DNA from: Lachnospiraceae bacterium | Lineage (GTDB): Bacteria; Bacillota; Clostridia; Lachnospirales; Lachnospiraceae | Length of the DNA: 64,000 nt | Reading direction: 5' to 3' | Assembly (NCBI GenBank): GCA_900751995.1 | Contig: CAADTP010000021.1 | Coordinates: 1-64,000 of the forward strand | Shown: positions 8,877 through 17,099 of the stretch, piece by piece | How positions within the stretch are numbered: position 1 is the first letter of the stretch | Layout of the letters: each line of letters starts with the position of its first letter | Translations under genes and position numbers: made by a program | Notes under the pieces: generated by a model | Databases searched by the model: none | What the model saw: the letters and a program-made list of their open reading frames with translations, nothing else | What the model was told of the DNA's origin: nothing

Positions 8877-8905
8877 TTGAAAAAATATTGAAAACAGGTT
8901 ACAAT
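8877..8905 (+). promoter_or_regulatory. Sigma-A promoter of the sodium-pump decarboxylase operon
   Basis: -35 TTGAAA at 8877-8882 and -10 TACAAT at 8900-8905, spacer 17. A second TATAAT occurs at 8906-8911. The region upstream is very AT-rich, which may act as an UP element. The leader is about 55 bases. Confidence 0.65.
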
Positions 8906-8966
8906 TATAATCGGCTAAAATTTTGGTTATATTTTAAAATTTTATAAACATGGAGGGCAAAAGAGA

Positions 8967-10403
8967 ATGAGTAATGCAACACAAAGCTTAGCAGGCACAA
9001 GAATAAATTCTTTGCTTGACGCCAACAGTTTTGTTGAAATCGGGAAAAGCGTAACAGCCAGATCCACAGATTTTAACATGGCTGAAACAAAAGCGCCTTC
9101 AGACGGTGTTATCACCGGATATGGTGTGATCGACGGAAATCTTGTCTATGTATACAGCCAGGATGCTTCCGTACTGAACGGAACAGTCGGCGAAATGCAT
9201 GCAAAGAAGATTTCTGCTTTATATGACCTGGCTATGAAGACAGGCGCACCGGTGATCGGTCTTGTTGACTGTGCAGGAATGCGTCTGCAGGAAGCAACAG
9301 ATGCACTGGAAGCGTTTGGTGGAATTTATCTGAAACAGACAATGGCATCCGGAATGATCCCGCAGATCACAGCTGTATTTGGTACCTGTGGCGGAGGAAT
9401 GGCAGTTGTTCCGGCACTGACAGACTTTACATTCATCGAATCCAAGAAAGGCAAGATGTTTGTAAACAGCCCGAATGCACTGGATGGAAACTACACAGAG
9501 AAATGTGATACAGCATCCGCAGAATTCCAGAGCAAAGAAACTGGACTTATCGATGCAGTAGAATCAGAGGAAGAGATTCTTGCTGAAATCCGTCAGCTTA
9601 TCGGACTTCTTCCATCCAATTTCGAAGACAACGATTCTTTTGAAGAGTGCACAGATGATCTGAACCGTGCATGCGAAGATATCGCAGCATGTGCAGGTGA
9701 CACATCCCTCGCACTTTCCAGAATCGCAGACAATGGAATTTTCTTTGAGACAAAGAGAGACTATGGTAAAGACGTTGTTACCGGTTTCCTTCGTGTAAAC
9801 GGAATGACTGTAGGTGCAGTAGCCAACAGAACAGAAGTTTACGATGCAGAAGGCAAGAAGGCAGAAGAATTCGATGGAACTCTTTCTGCAAGAGGTGCAA
9901 GAAAAGCTGCCGGATTTGTTAAATTCTGTGATGCTTTTGAAATTCCGGTGCTGACTCTTACAAATGTAACCGGATTCAATGCAACCGTATGCAGCGAAAA
10001 GGTAATGGCAAAAGCTGTCGGAGAACTTGTTCACGCATTTGCATCCGCAACTGTACCGAAGGTTAATGTGATCATCGGCAAGGCATACGGAACTGCTTAT
10101 GTGGCTATGAACAGCAAATCTGTAGGAGCAGATTTTGTTTATGCATGGGAGAATGCAGAAATCGGTATGATGGATGCCTCCATGGCAGCCAAGATCATGT
10201 ATCCGGGATCAGAGGCTTCTGTCCTGAATGAGAAGGCAGCTGAGTACAGAGCACTGCAGTCTAACGTAGAGTCCGCAGCAGCAAGAGGTTATGTAGATAC
10301 TGTGATCGCTCCGGCTGATACACGTAAATACGTGATCGGAGCATTTGAAATGCTGTTCACAAAGAGAGAAGACCGTCCAGCTAAGAAACATGGCACAGTC
10401 TAA
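8967..10403 (+). CDS. Carboxyltransferase subunit (MmdA / 12S-like, acyl-CoA type)
   Basis: A crotonase-fold carboxyltransferase of the family that includes methylmalonyl-CoA decarboxylase alpha (MmdA), glutaconyl-CoA decarboxylase alpha and the 12S subunit of transcarboxylase. It moves carboxyl groups between acyl-CoA and carrier biotin. The 478-residue protein shows DGVITGYGVIDG, GAPVIGLVDCAGMRLQEA, TCGGGMAVVPALTDF (oxyanion-hole glycines) and in the second half LTNVTGFNATVCSE and KAYGTAYVAMNSK. It is somewhat shorter than MmdA (usually above 500 residues), so the acyl-CoA substrate is not certain. It opens a five-gene operon with a carrier, pump subunits and a second carboxyltransferase. 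Confidence 0.88.
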   Translation: MSNATQSLAGTRINSLLDANSFVEIGKSVTARSTDFNMAETKAPSDGVITGYGVIDGNLVYVYSQDASVLNGTVGEMHAKKISALYDLAMKTGAPVIGLVDCAGMRLQEATDALEAFGGIYLKQTMASGMIPQITAVFGTCGGGMAVVPALTDFTFIESKKGKMFVNSPNALDGNYTEKCDTASAEFQSKETGLIDAVESEEEILAEIRQLIGLLPSNFEDNDSFEECTDDLNRACEDIAACAGDTSLALSRIADNGIFFETKRDYGKDVVTGFLRVNGMTVGAVANRTEVYDAEGKKAEEFDGTLSARGARKAAGFVKFCDAFEIPVLTLTNVTGFNATVCSEKVMAKAVGELVHAFASATVPKVNVIIGKAYGTAYVAMNSKSVGADFVYAWENAEIGMMDASMAAKIMYPGSEASVLNEKAAEYRALQSNVESAAARGYVDTVIAPADTRKYVIGAFEMLFTKREDRPAKKHGTV

Positions 10404-10416
10404 GCGAGGTGAGCAT

Positions 10417-11160
10417 ATGAATCAGATGTTAAAGAAAGCATCCACTACCTGTGCTGCGTTTGCGTGTGCCGCATCTCTGATGTTCTCAGGCACAGCTCTT
10501 GTCTGGGCAGACGGTGAGATGGATGATAATGTTAAGACTCAGGTTGAAGCTTATGTTGGAGCAGTAACAGATGAAATTATCGGCTTGTCAGATGCTGAGA
10601 TCGAGCAGTACCTGGAAGAAGATAATGAATTTGTTGTAAATGCGATGACAGCCTGGAGTGGTGTTAAGAAAGAAGTAGGTGACCTGAAGGAGATCGGTGA
10701 CACAGTAGAAGTAGAGTATGACGATAAGGATAAGGAATACACTGCTACTGTTGAGGTCGAATTCGAAAAAGAAGACGCAGACTTTGTCTACGTAATCGAC
10801 AAAAAAATGAACCCTACTTCCCTGACCGTTGATGTTAAGTATTCTTTTGCGACAATCATGAAGAATGCAGCACTGAATACTCTCATGGGACTTGGTACTG
10901 TATTTGTGATCCTTGCATTCCTGATCTTCCTTATCTCCCTGTTTAAATTTGTTCCGGGATCCGGGGCACAGCAGGTTAAGAAGAAGAAAGAAGAAACTCC
11001 GGCACCGGCGCCGGTTCCTGTGGCAGTACCTGTACAGGAGGAAGCTGATGATTCAGAACTGATCGCTGTAATTGCAGCGGCAATCGCGGCATCAGAGGGA
11101 ACTACAACAGACGGATTTGTTGTACGCTCCATTCGTAAGATCAACCGTAAAAAAAGGTAA
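10417..11160 (+). CDS. OadG-type gamma subunit with exported N-terminal domain
   Basis: The C-terminal part fits the gamma subunit of sodium-translocating decarboxylases: one membrane helix (about residues 155-178), a proline/alanine-rich linker (APAPVPVAVPV) and the tail ELIAVIAAAIAAS...FVVRSIRKINRKKR. OadG proteins are usually near 80-120 residues; this one has 247. The extra N-terminal part has a signal peptide (residues 1-31, likely cut after VWA) and a highly acidic domain (about 33-145) that would lie outside the cell. The ATG at 10417 is chosen for GAGGTGAG upstream. It lies 13 bases after the carboxyltransferase gene. The exported domain is unassigned. Confidence 0.85.
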   Translation: MNQMLKKASTTCAAFACAASLMFSGTALVWADGEMDDNVKTQVEAYVGAVTDEIIGLSDAEIEQYLEEDNEFVVNAMTAWSGVKKEVGDLKEIGDTVEVEYDDKDKEYTATVEVEFEKEDADFVYVIDKKMNPTSLTVDVKYSFATIMKNAALNTLMGLGTVFVILAFLIFLISLFKFVPGSGAQQVKKKKEETPAPAPVPVAVPVQEEADDSELIAVIAAAIAASEGTTTDGFVVRSIRKINRKKR

Positions 11161-11184
11161 TTGACAATTTTAGGAGGATTAAAA

Positions 11185-11553
11185 ATGAAAAGCTATACAA
11201 TCACCGTAAACGGAACAGCATATGAAGTTACTGTAGAAGAAACAGGAAGCGTAAGCACACCGGCAGCAGCACCTGTAGCAGCACCGAAGGCAGCACCGAA
11301 AGCAGCTCCTAAGGCAGCAGCACCGGCAGCAGGAGCAGGTGCAGTGAAAGTTACTGCTTCTGTACCAGGTAAAGTCCTCAAAGTCGTAGCTTCCGCAGGA
11401 CAGGCAGTAAAAGCAGGAGACAACATCGTGATCCTGGAATCCATGAAGATGGAAATCCCGGTTGTTGCTCCTCAGGATGGTACTGTAGCCAGCATCGATA
11501 CATCCGAAGGCGCATCCGTAGAAAACGGAGATACTCTGGCTACAATGAACTAG
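11185..11553 (+). CDS. Biotin carboxyl carrier protein of the decarboxylase
   Basis: The 122-residue biotinyl protein shuttles the carboxyl group between the carboxyltransferase and the membrane pump. The domain from about residue 53 (VKVTASVPGKVLKVV) contains the biotinylation motif ESMKMEI with the acceptor at K88. A flexible alanine/proline linker (about residues 26-52, repeated AAPK units) separates it from the N-terminal KSYTITVNGTAYEVTVEE segment seen in 1.3S/MmdC-type carriers. ATG 11185 has a perfect AGGAGG 8 bases upstream; the in-frame TTG at 11161 is unlikely. Confidence 0.95.
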   Translation: MKSYTITVNGTAYEVTVEETGSVSTPAAAPVAAPKAAPKAAPKAAAPAAGAGAVKVTASVPGKVLKVVASAGQAVKAGDNIVILESMKMEIPVVAPQDGTVASIDTSEGASVENGDTLATMN

Positions 11554-11569
11554 GACGGGAGGTAATCAA

Positions 11570-12718
11570 ATGTCTTATGTAACAGAAACCCTGTCCAACC
11601 TGATTCATCAGACGGCATTTTTTAACCTGACATGGGGAAACTATCTGATGATCGCGGTGGCGTGTGTATTCTTATTCCTTGCTATCAAAAAAGGTTTTGA
11701 GCCGCTTCTTTTGGTTCCGATCGCTTTTGGTATGCTCCTGGTAAACATCTACCCGGATATTATGGCAAATCCGGAAGACATGTCCAATGGTGTTGGTGGT
11801 CTTCTGCATTACTTCTATATCCTTGATGAGTGGAGTATTCTTCCGTCCCTGATCTTTATGGGCGTTGGTGCGATGACAGACTTTGGTCCGCTGATCGCCA
11901 ATCCGAAGAGTTTCCTTCTTGGAGCAGCTGCACAGCTTGGTATCTATGTTGCATACTTCCTTGCAATCTTCCTTGGATTCAACGGAAAGGCAGCAGCAGC
12001 AATCTCCATCATCGGTGGAGCAGATGGTCCTACTTCCATTTTCCTTGCAGGAAAACTTGGACAGACCACTTTAATGGGACCGATCGCGGTGGCGGCATAT
12101 TCTTATATGTCACTGGTTCCGATCATTCAGCCGCCAATCATGAAACTCTGTACTACAGAGAAAGAACGTAAAATCAAAATGGATCAGCTTCGTCCTGTAA
12201 CCAAAATCGAGAAGATTCTCTTCCCGATCGTAATTACCATCGTTGTGTGCCTGATTCTTCCTACAACAGCTCCGCTGGTAGGTATGCTGATGCTTGGTAA
12301 CCTCTTCCGTGAGTCTGGCGTTGTTAAACAGCTTACAGAAACAGCATCCAACGCGCTGATGTACATCGTAGTTATCCTGCTTGGTACATCTGTAGGTGCT
12401 TCCACAAGTGCAGAAGCATTCCTTAATATTGACACTCTGAAAATCGTTGTTCTTGGTCTTGTAGCGTTTGCATTTGGTACCTTTGGCGGATGTATGCTCG
12501 GTAAACTGATGTGTAAACTGTCAGGCGGAAAGATCAATCCTCTAATCGGTTCGGCAGGTGTATCTGCGGTTCCTATGGCTGCCCGTGTTTCTCAGAAAGT
12601 CGGCGCAGAAGCGGATCCTACAAACTTCCTTCTGATGCATGCGATGGGACCGAACGTAGCCGGTGTAATCGGAACAGCCGTTGCAGCTGGAACCTTCATG
12701 GCTATCTTTGGAGTCTGA
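11570..12718 (+). CDS. Sodium-translocating decarboxylase beta subunit (OadB/MmdB/GcdB)
   Basis: Integral membrane subunit that decarboxylates carboxybiotin and exports Na+. The 382-residue protein is almost wholly hydrophobic with about nine to ten helices. Family signatures include GGADGPTSIFLAGKL (about residues 148-162), LIFMGVGAMTDFGPLIANP, and near the end GVSAVPMAARVSQKVGAEADPTNFLLMHAMG, carrying residues linked to Na+ and carboxybiotin handling. It sits 16 bases after the carrier gene. Its presence makes this complex an energy-conserving pump rather than a soluble transcarboxylase. Confidence 0.96.
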   Translation: MSYVTETLSNLIHQTAFFNLTWGNYLMIAVACVFLFLAIKKGFEPLLLVPIAFGMLLVNIYPDIMANPEDMSNGVGGLLHYFYILDEWSILPSLIFMGVGAMTDFGPLIANPKSFLLGAAAQLGIYVAYFLAIFLGFNGKAAAAISIIGGADGPTSIFLAGKLGQTTLMGPIAVAAYSYMSLVPIIQPPIMKLCTTEKERKIKMDQLRPVTKIEKILFPIVITIVVCLILPTTAPLVGMLMLGNLFRESGVVKQLTETASNALMYIVVILLGTSVGASTSAEAFLNIDTLKIVVLGLVAFAFGTFGGCMLGKLMCKLSGGKINPLIGSAGVSAVPMAARVSQKVGAEADPTNFLLMHAMGPNVAGVIGTAVAAGTFMAIFGV

Positions 12719-12753
12719 CCTAGAGTACTTAATAAATACAAGGAGAAAACATA

Positions 12754-14166
12754 ATGGCTGAATTAGAAAAAAAACCTGTAAAAATTGTGGAAACTGTTCT
12801 CCGTGATGCACATCAGTCTCTGATTGCAACCAGACTGACCACAGAACAGATGCTTCCAATCGTAGATAAAATGGATAAAGTCGGCTACCATGCAGTAGAG
12901 TGCTGGGGTGGAGCTACTTTTGACGCTTCCCTTCGTTTCCTCAAGGAAGATCCGTGGGAAAGACTTCGTAAATTACGTGACGGCTTCAAAAACACCAAAC
13001 TTCAGATGCTCTTCCGTGGACAGAACATCCTTGGATACCGTCCGTACGCAGATGATGTAGTAGAGTATTTCGTACAGAAATCCGCAGCAAACGGAATCGA
13101 CATCATCCGTATTTTTGACTGTCTCAATGATATGCGTAACCTTCAGACAGCTGTAAAGGCTGCAAACAAAGAAAAAGCACACGCACAGGTTGCTCTTTCC
13201 TACACTTTAGGCGATGCATATACTCTTGAGTACTGGGTAAACATCGCAAAACACATCGAAGAGATGGGTGCAGATTCTATCTGTATCAAAGATATGGCAG
13301 GTCTTCTGCTTCCTTACAAAGCAACTGAGCTTGTAGGAGCACTCAAAGATGCTGTAAGCATCCCGATCGACCTTCATACACATTACACATCCGGTGTTGC
13401 TTCCATGACATACCTCAAGGCAGTAGAGGCAGGCGTTGACATCATCGACACTGCAATGTCTCCGTTCGCTCTGGGAACTTCCCAGCCTGCAACAGAGGTT
13501 ATGGTAGAAACCTTCAAGGGTACACCATATGACACAGGATTTGATCAGAAACTCCTTGCTGAGATCGCTGATTACTTCCGTCCGATCCGTGATGAAGCTC
13601 TGGACAGTGGCCTTCTGAATCCGAAGAACCTTGGCGTTAATATCAAGACTCTTCTGTATCAGGTACCGGGCGGAATGCTTTCCAACCTGACATCACAGCT
13701 GAAAGAACAGCATGCAGAAGATAAATTCTATGATGTTCTTGAGGAAGTTCCGAAGGTTCGTAAAGACCTTGGTGAACCGCCGCTCGTAACTCCGTCTTCC
13801 CAGATCGTTGGTACACAGGCTGTATTCAACGTACTTATGGGCGAGAGATACAAGATGGTAACAAAAGAAACAAAAGACATCCTGTTAGGAAAATACGGAG
13901 CAACCGTAAAACCGTTCAACCAGGAAGTACAGAAGAAGTGCATCGGCGATGCAAAACCGATTACCTGTCGTCCGGCAGACCTTCTCGACAACGAGCTGGA
14001 TAAGCTGGAAACAGAAATGTCTGCTTACAAAGAGCAGGATGAGGACGTTCTGTCCTATGCACTGTTCCCGCAGGTTGCTACTGATTTCTTCAAATACCGT
14101 CAGGCTCAGGAGAAAAAAGTAGACGAAAAAGCTGCAGATACAGAAAACGGAGCATATCCGGTCTAA
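12754..14166 (+). CDS. Oxaloacetate/pyruvate carboxyltransferase (OadA / 5S-like), no biotin domain
   Basis: TIM-barrel carboxyltransferase acting on oxaloacetate or pyruvate. The 470-residue protein begins with the family segment VETVLRDAHQSLIATR, has AVECWGGATFDASLRFL, IIRIFDCLNDMRN, the metal-binding DLHTHYTSG and a second conserved domain to about residue 450. Standard OadA is near 590 residues because it carries a C-terminal biotin domain; that domain is absent here, and the biotin is on the separate protein at 11185. It therefore resembles the 5S subunit of transcarboxylase. It is last in the operon, before a hairpin. Confidence 0.93.
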   Translation: MAELEKKPVKIVETVLRDAHQSLIATRLTTEQMLPIVDKMDKVGYHAVECWGGATFDASLRFLKEDPWERLRKLRDGFKNTKLQMLFRGQNILGYRPYADDVVEYFVQKSAANGIDIIRIFDCLNDMRNLQTAVKAANKEKAHAQVALSYTLGDAYTLEYWVNIAKHIEEMGADSICIKDMAGLLLPYKATELVGALKDAVSIPIDLHTHYTSGVASMTYLKAVEAGVDIIDTAMSPFALGTSQPATEVMVETFKGTPYDTGFDQKLLAEIADYFRPIRDEALDSGLLNPKNLGVNIKTLLYQVPGGMLSNLTSQLKEQHAEDKFYDVLEEVPKVRKDLGEPPLVTPSSQIVGTQAVFNVLMGERYKMVTKETKDILLGKYGATVKPFNQEVQKKCIGDAKPITCRPADLLDNELDKLETEMSAYKEQDEDVLSYALFPQVATDFFKYRQAQEKKVDEKAADTENGAYPV

Positions 14167-14213
14167 AAAATATAAAGAAGTCCCTGTTTTGGATAGGATT
14201 CTGATACAGGAAA

Positions 14214-14245
14214 GCAGGCCCGCCAGATTTTTCTGACGGGCTTGC
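14214..14245 (+). terminator. Hairpin ending the decarboxylase operon
   Basis: A 13-position stem (14214-14226 with 14233-14245), perfect apart from two wobble pairs, closes a six-base loop. The T tract is poor (TTGC follows), so termination may be partial. It lies between the operon and the flavoprotein gene. Confidence 0.55.
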
Positions 14246-14267
14246 TTGCAAAAAAGAAAGGATTTCC

Positions 14268-15521
14268 ATGAACAAAGTGATAATTGTCGGAGGCGGAGCA
14301 GCAGGTATGCTGTGCAGTATTATTGCCGCCAGAAACGGCTGTGAGGTTTTTTTGTTTGAAAAGAATGAAAAGCTGGGAAAAAAACTCTATATTACAGGAA
14401 AAGGGAGATGCAATGTTACAAATAACTGTGAGGTTGAAGAACTGCTCCGGGCAGTCATGACGAACAGCAAGTTTCTGTACAGTGCATTTTATACTTTTAA
14501 CAGTCAGGATATGATGGCTCTCCTTGAAGAAGCGGGGGTACCGCTTAAGACGGAGAGAGGAAACCGTGTATTTCCGGAATCTGACCGCTCATCAGATATC
14601 ATCCGTGGTCTGGAACGTCTGATGAAGAAGTATGGTGTTCATGTCAGATTCAAAAGCGAGGTCAGAGAGATTCTGACGCAGGACGGTGCTGCTGTGGGAG
14701 TTTCTCTTGCAGATGGTGAAATAAAGCGCGCAGACGCTGTAGTTGTCGCGACAGGTGGTCTGTCTTATCCGACGACGGGATCCACAGGAGACGGATACCG
14801 TTTTGCCAGAGAGACCGGACATCAGGTGACAGACTGTATTCCATCCCTGGTTCCGCTTAAGACCAGAGAAGATTACATTCCGAGGATGGCAGGTCTTTCT
14901 CTTAAGAATGTGGAACTTACTGTCAGACGCGGCAAGAAGATTCTTTATCGGGATTTCGGGGAGATGATGTTTACACATACTGGTGTTACAGGTCCTCTGA
15001 TCTTAAGTGCCAGTGCCAGACTTGGCAAATATCTGGTCAAGGGAGAAGAACTGACTGCGTTTATTGACCTTAAGCCGGCACTTTCTCTGGAACAGTTGGA
15101 TGAGAGGATCCTGAGAGAATTTGAAAATGGCAAGAATAAACAGTTCAAAAATGTGATAGGAGTCCTGTTTCCTTCTTCTCTGACACCGGTAATGCTTGAA
15201 ATCGGCGGAATACCAGGGGATAAAGTGATCCATGAGATATCCAGAGAAGAGAGACTTGCTTTCGGCATGACAGTCAAGAATTTTCCGTTTACGATCACAG
15301 AGCCGGGCGAATTTAAAGAAGCAGTCATTACACAGGGTGGAGTCTCTGTTAGGGATATCAATCCGGGAAGCATGGAATCCAAAAAAATCAAAAACCTGTA
15401 TTTTACAGGAGAAGTTCTTGATCTTGATGCAGTAACAGGGGGCTATAATCTTCAGATTGCATGGTCCACCGCATATCTTGCTGCTATGGATATAAGTGAA
15501 AAGAGTTACTGCGAACAGTAA
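14268..15521 (+). CDS. NAD(P)/FAD-dependent oxidoreductase (BaiN/HI0933 family)
   Basis: A flavoprotein of 417 residues with an N-terminal FAD-binding Rossmann motif (IIVGGGAAGML), the KLGKKLYITGKGRCNVTN segment typical of the HI0933-like family, TGGLSYPTTGSTGDGY, and a C-terminal FTGEVLDLDAVTGGYNLQIA that closes the FAD site. Members are annotated BaiN or RdsA-type; BaiN has been linked to bile-acid reduction in gut clostridia, but this family is widespread and the sequence does not show that role here. AAAGGA precedes the ATG. It is probably co-transcribed with cmk, 28 bases on. Confidence 0.88.
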   Translation: MNKVIIVGGGAAGMLCSIIAARNGCEVFLFEKNEKLGKKLYITGKGRCNVTNNCEVEELLRAVMTNSKFLYSAFYTFNSQDMMALLEEAGVPLKTERGNRVFPESDRSSDIIRGLERLMKKYGVHVRFKSEVREILTQDGAAVGVSLADGEIKRADAVVVATGGLSYPTTGSTGDGYRFARETGHQVTDCIPSLVPLKTREDYIPRMAGLSLKNVELTVRRGKKILYRDFGEMMFTHTGVTGPLILSASARLGKYLVKGEELTAFIDLKPALSLEQLDERILREFENGKNKQFKNVIGVLFPSSLTPVMLEIGGIPGDKVIHEISREERLAFGMTVKNFPFTITEPGEFKEAVITQGGVSVRDINPGSMESKKIKNLYFTGEVLDLDAVTGGYNLQIAWSTAYLAAMDISEKSYCEQ

Positions 15522-15549
15522 CAAAGAAATAAGCAGGAGGATGAAATAA

Positions 15550-16227
15550 ATGGTACACAATATTGCAATTGACGGTCCGGCAGGAGCGGGCAAAAGCACG
15601 GTAGCAAAAAAAGTGGCAAAAGAGCTTTCGTTTGTATACGTGGACACAGGAGCCATGTATCGGGCTATGGCACTTTATCTTCTGAGAAAGGGCGTAAACC
15701 GGGAAAATCTGGACGAGATCGGAGAAGCATGTCAGAATGCGGAGATTTCTATTGAGTATCAGAACGGAGAGCAGATCGTCCTTCTTGACGGAGAAAATGT
15801 AAATGACTATCTTCGCACGGAGGAAGTAAGCGGGATGGCCTCCGTAAGCTCAGCAGTGCCGCGGGTGAGGGCAAAACTTCTGGATCTGCAGCGCAAGCTG
15901 GCAAGGACCATGAGTGTCGTCATGGACGGGAGAGATATCGGAACAACCATTCTGCCGGATGCGGATGTCAAAATCTACCTTACAGCAAGTTCTCTGACCA
16001 GAGCACGCCGCCGTTATCTGGAATATCAGGAAAGAGGAGAGGACTGTAATCTTGCAGAAATCCAGAAAACCATCGAGGAGAGGGATCACAGGGATATGAC
16101 CAGAGAGGTTTCTCCGCTCTGTCAGGCGAAGGATGCAGTCCTTGTGGATTCCTCAGAGCTTACGATTGATGAGACCGTGGAGAAGATCCTTTCTGTATAT
16201 CACACAAAAGTATCAGAAGAGGAATGA
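15550..16227 (+). CDS. cmk: Cytidylate kinase
   Basis: Phosphorylates CMP and dCMP to the diphosphates. The 225-residue protein shows IAIDGPAGAGKSTVAKKVAK (P-loop), VDTGAMYRAMALYLL, the VVMDGRDIGTTILPDADVK segment and a LID region (TASSLTRARRR). Length matches Cmk. GGAGG precedes the ATG. It overlaps the first possible start codon of ispH by four bases; cmk-ispH-rpsA is a recurrent clostridial order. Confidence 0.96.
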   Translation: MVHNIAIDGPAGAGKSTVAKKVAKELSFVYVDTGAMYRAMALYLLRKGVNRENLDEIGEACQNAEISIEYQNGEQIVLLDGENVNDYLRTEEVSGMASVSSAVPRVRAKLLDLQRKLARTMSVVMDGRDIGTTILPDADVKIYLTASSLTRARRRYLEYQERGEDCNLAEIQKTIEERDHRDMTREVSPLCQAKDAVLVDSSELTIDETVEKILSVYHTKVSEEE

Positions 16228-16232
16228 GGAGT

Positions 16233-17099
16233 ATGAAGGTAAAAGTAGCCAAAACTGCCGGATTCTGCTTTGGGGTCAAACGTGCGGTCGATAAAGTCTA
16301 TCAGCTGATCGAAGAAGGAGTTTCTCCGATCTATACTCTGGGCCCGATCATCCACAATGAAGAGGTTGTATCTGATCTGGAATCCAGGGGCGTGCAGGTG
16401 ATCCAGGCAGAAGAACTGGATCAGATCAGGGGCGGTACGGTTGTGATCCGGTCCCATGGAGTAGGGAGAGATATTTATCAGAAACTCAAAGAAAACAATC
16501 TTGAGTATGTGGATGTTACCTGTCCTTTCGTTCTGAAGATACACAGGATCGTCGAGAAGGAAAGCCTTGCAGGCAGACAGATTTTTATTTTTGGTGATCC
16601 GAAGCATCCGGAGGTTCAGGGAATCTGCGGATGGTGTCATGGTCCTTACAGGGTTCTTAAGAACAGAGAAGATGTTGAAAATATGATTCCCGATCCGGAT
16701 ATGGAGGCGTGCATCGTATCACAGACGACATTTAATTACAACAAATTTAAAGAATTAGTTGAAATTCTTTGCGAAAAGAGGTATTATAATAATGTTTTAA
16801 ATATTAGCAATATTTTAAACACTATTTGTAATGCTACTGAAGAACGGCAGAAAGAAGCAAAAAACATAGCCGGAGAGGTAGACACTATGCTTGTCATCGG
16901 TGGCAGACATAGTTCCAATACTCAAAAGCTGTTTGAAATATGCAAAGAGGAATGTGGAAATACTTACTATATACAAACACCTGTAGACTTGGATTCTGAA
17001 ATGTTCCATCGCAGTAGTTGTGTAGGTATTACAGCAGGGGCGTCCACCCCAAAGAAAATTATTGAGGAGGTTCAAGAACATGTCAGAATTAAGTTTTGA
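16233..17099 (+). CDS. ispH: 4-hydroxy-3-methylbut-2-enyl diphosphate reductase
   Basis: Last enzyme of the MEP isoprenoid pathway, making IPP and DMAPP with a [4Fe-4S] cluster. All three cluster cysteines are visible: AGFCFGVKRAV, VTCPFV and NTICNATEERQ. Other landmarks are SHGVGRDIY and ITAGASTPKKIIEEV. I start at ATG 16233 (MKVKVAKTAGF); ATG 16224 is also possible. The first half uses the same codons as its neighbours, but from about 16740 the sequence turns AT-rich with tta, caa, att and act codons, as if replaced from another source. The gene ends inside rpsA (20-base overlap). In many relatives IspH and S1 are one fused protein. Confidence 0.95.
   Translation: MKVKVAKTAGFCFGVKRAVDKVYQLIEEGVSPIYTLGPIIHNEEVVSDLESRGVQVIQAEELDQIRGGTVVIRSHGVGRDIYQKLKENNLEYVDVTCPFVLKIHRIVEKESLAGRQIFIFGDPKHPEVQGICGWCHGPYRVLKNREDVENMIPDPDMEACIVSQTTFNYNKFKELVEILCEKRYYNNVLNISNILNTICNATEERQKEAKNIAGEVDTMLVIGGRHSSNTQKLFEICKEECGNTYYIQTPVDLDSEMFHRSSCVGITAGASTPKKIIEEVQEHVRIKF
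16759..16790 (+). promoter_or_regulatory. Possible internal promoter for rpsA within ispH
   Basis: -35 TTGAAA at 16759-16764 and -10 TATTAT at 16782-16787, spacer 17; an overlapping TATAAT lies at 16785-16790. It is inside the AT-rich half of ispH, about 290 bases before rpsA. It may be fortuitous because the region is AT-rich. Confidence 0.4.

Noticed and set aside
11270..11335. Tandem DNA repeat in the biotin carrier gene
   Set aside because: It is the normal alanine/proline linker encoded by mixed codons.
12754..14166. Possible truncation of OadA because the biotin domain is missing
   Set aside because: The frame ends cleanly before a hairpin and a separate biotin carrier is encoded in the same operon, so this is a genuine subunit form.
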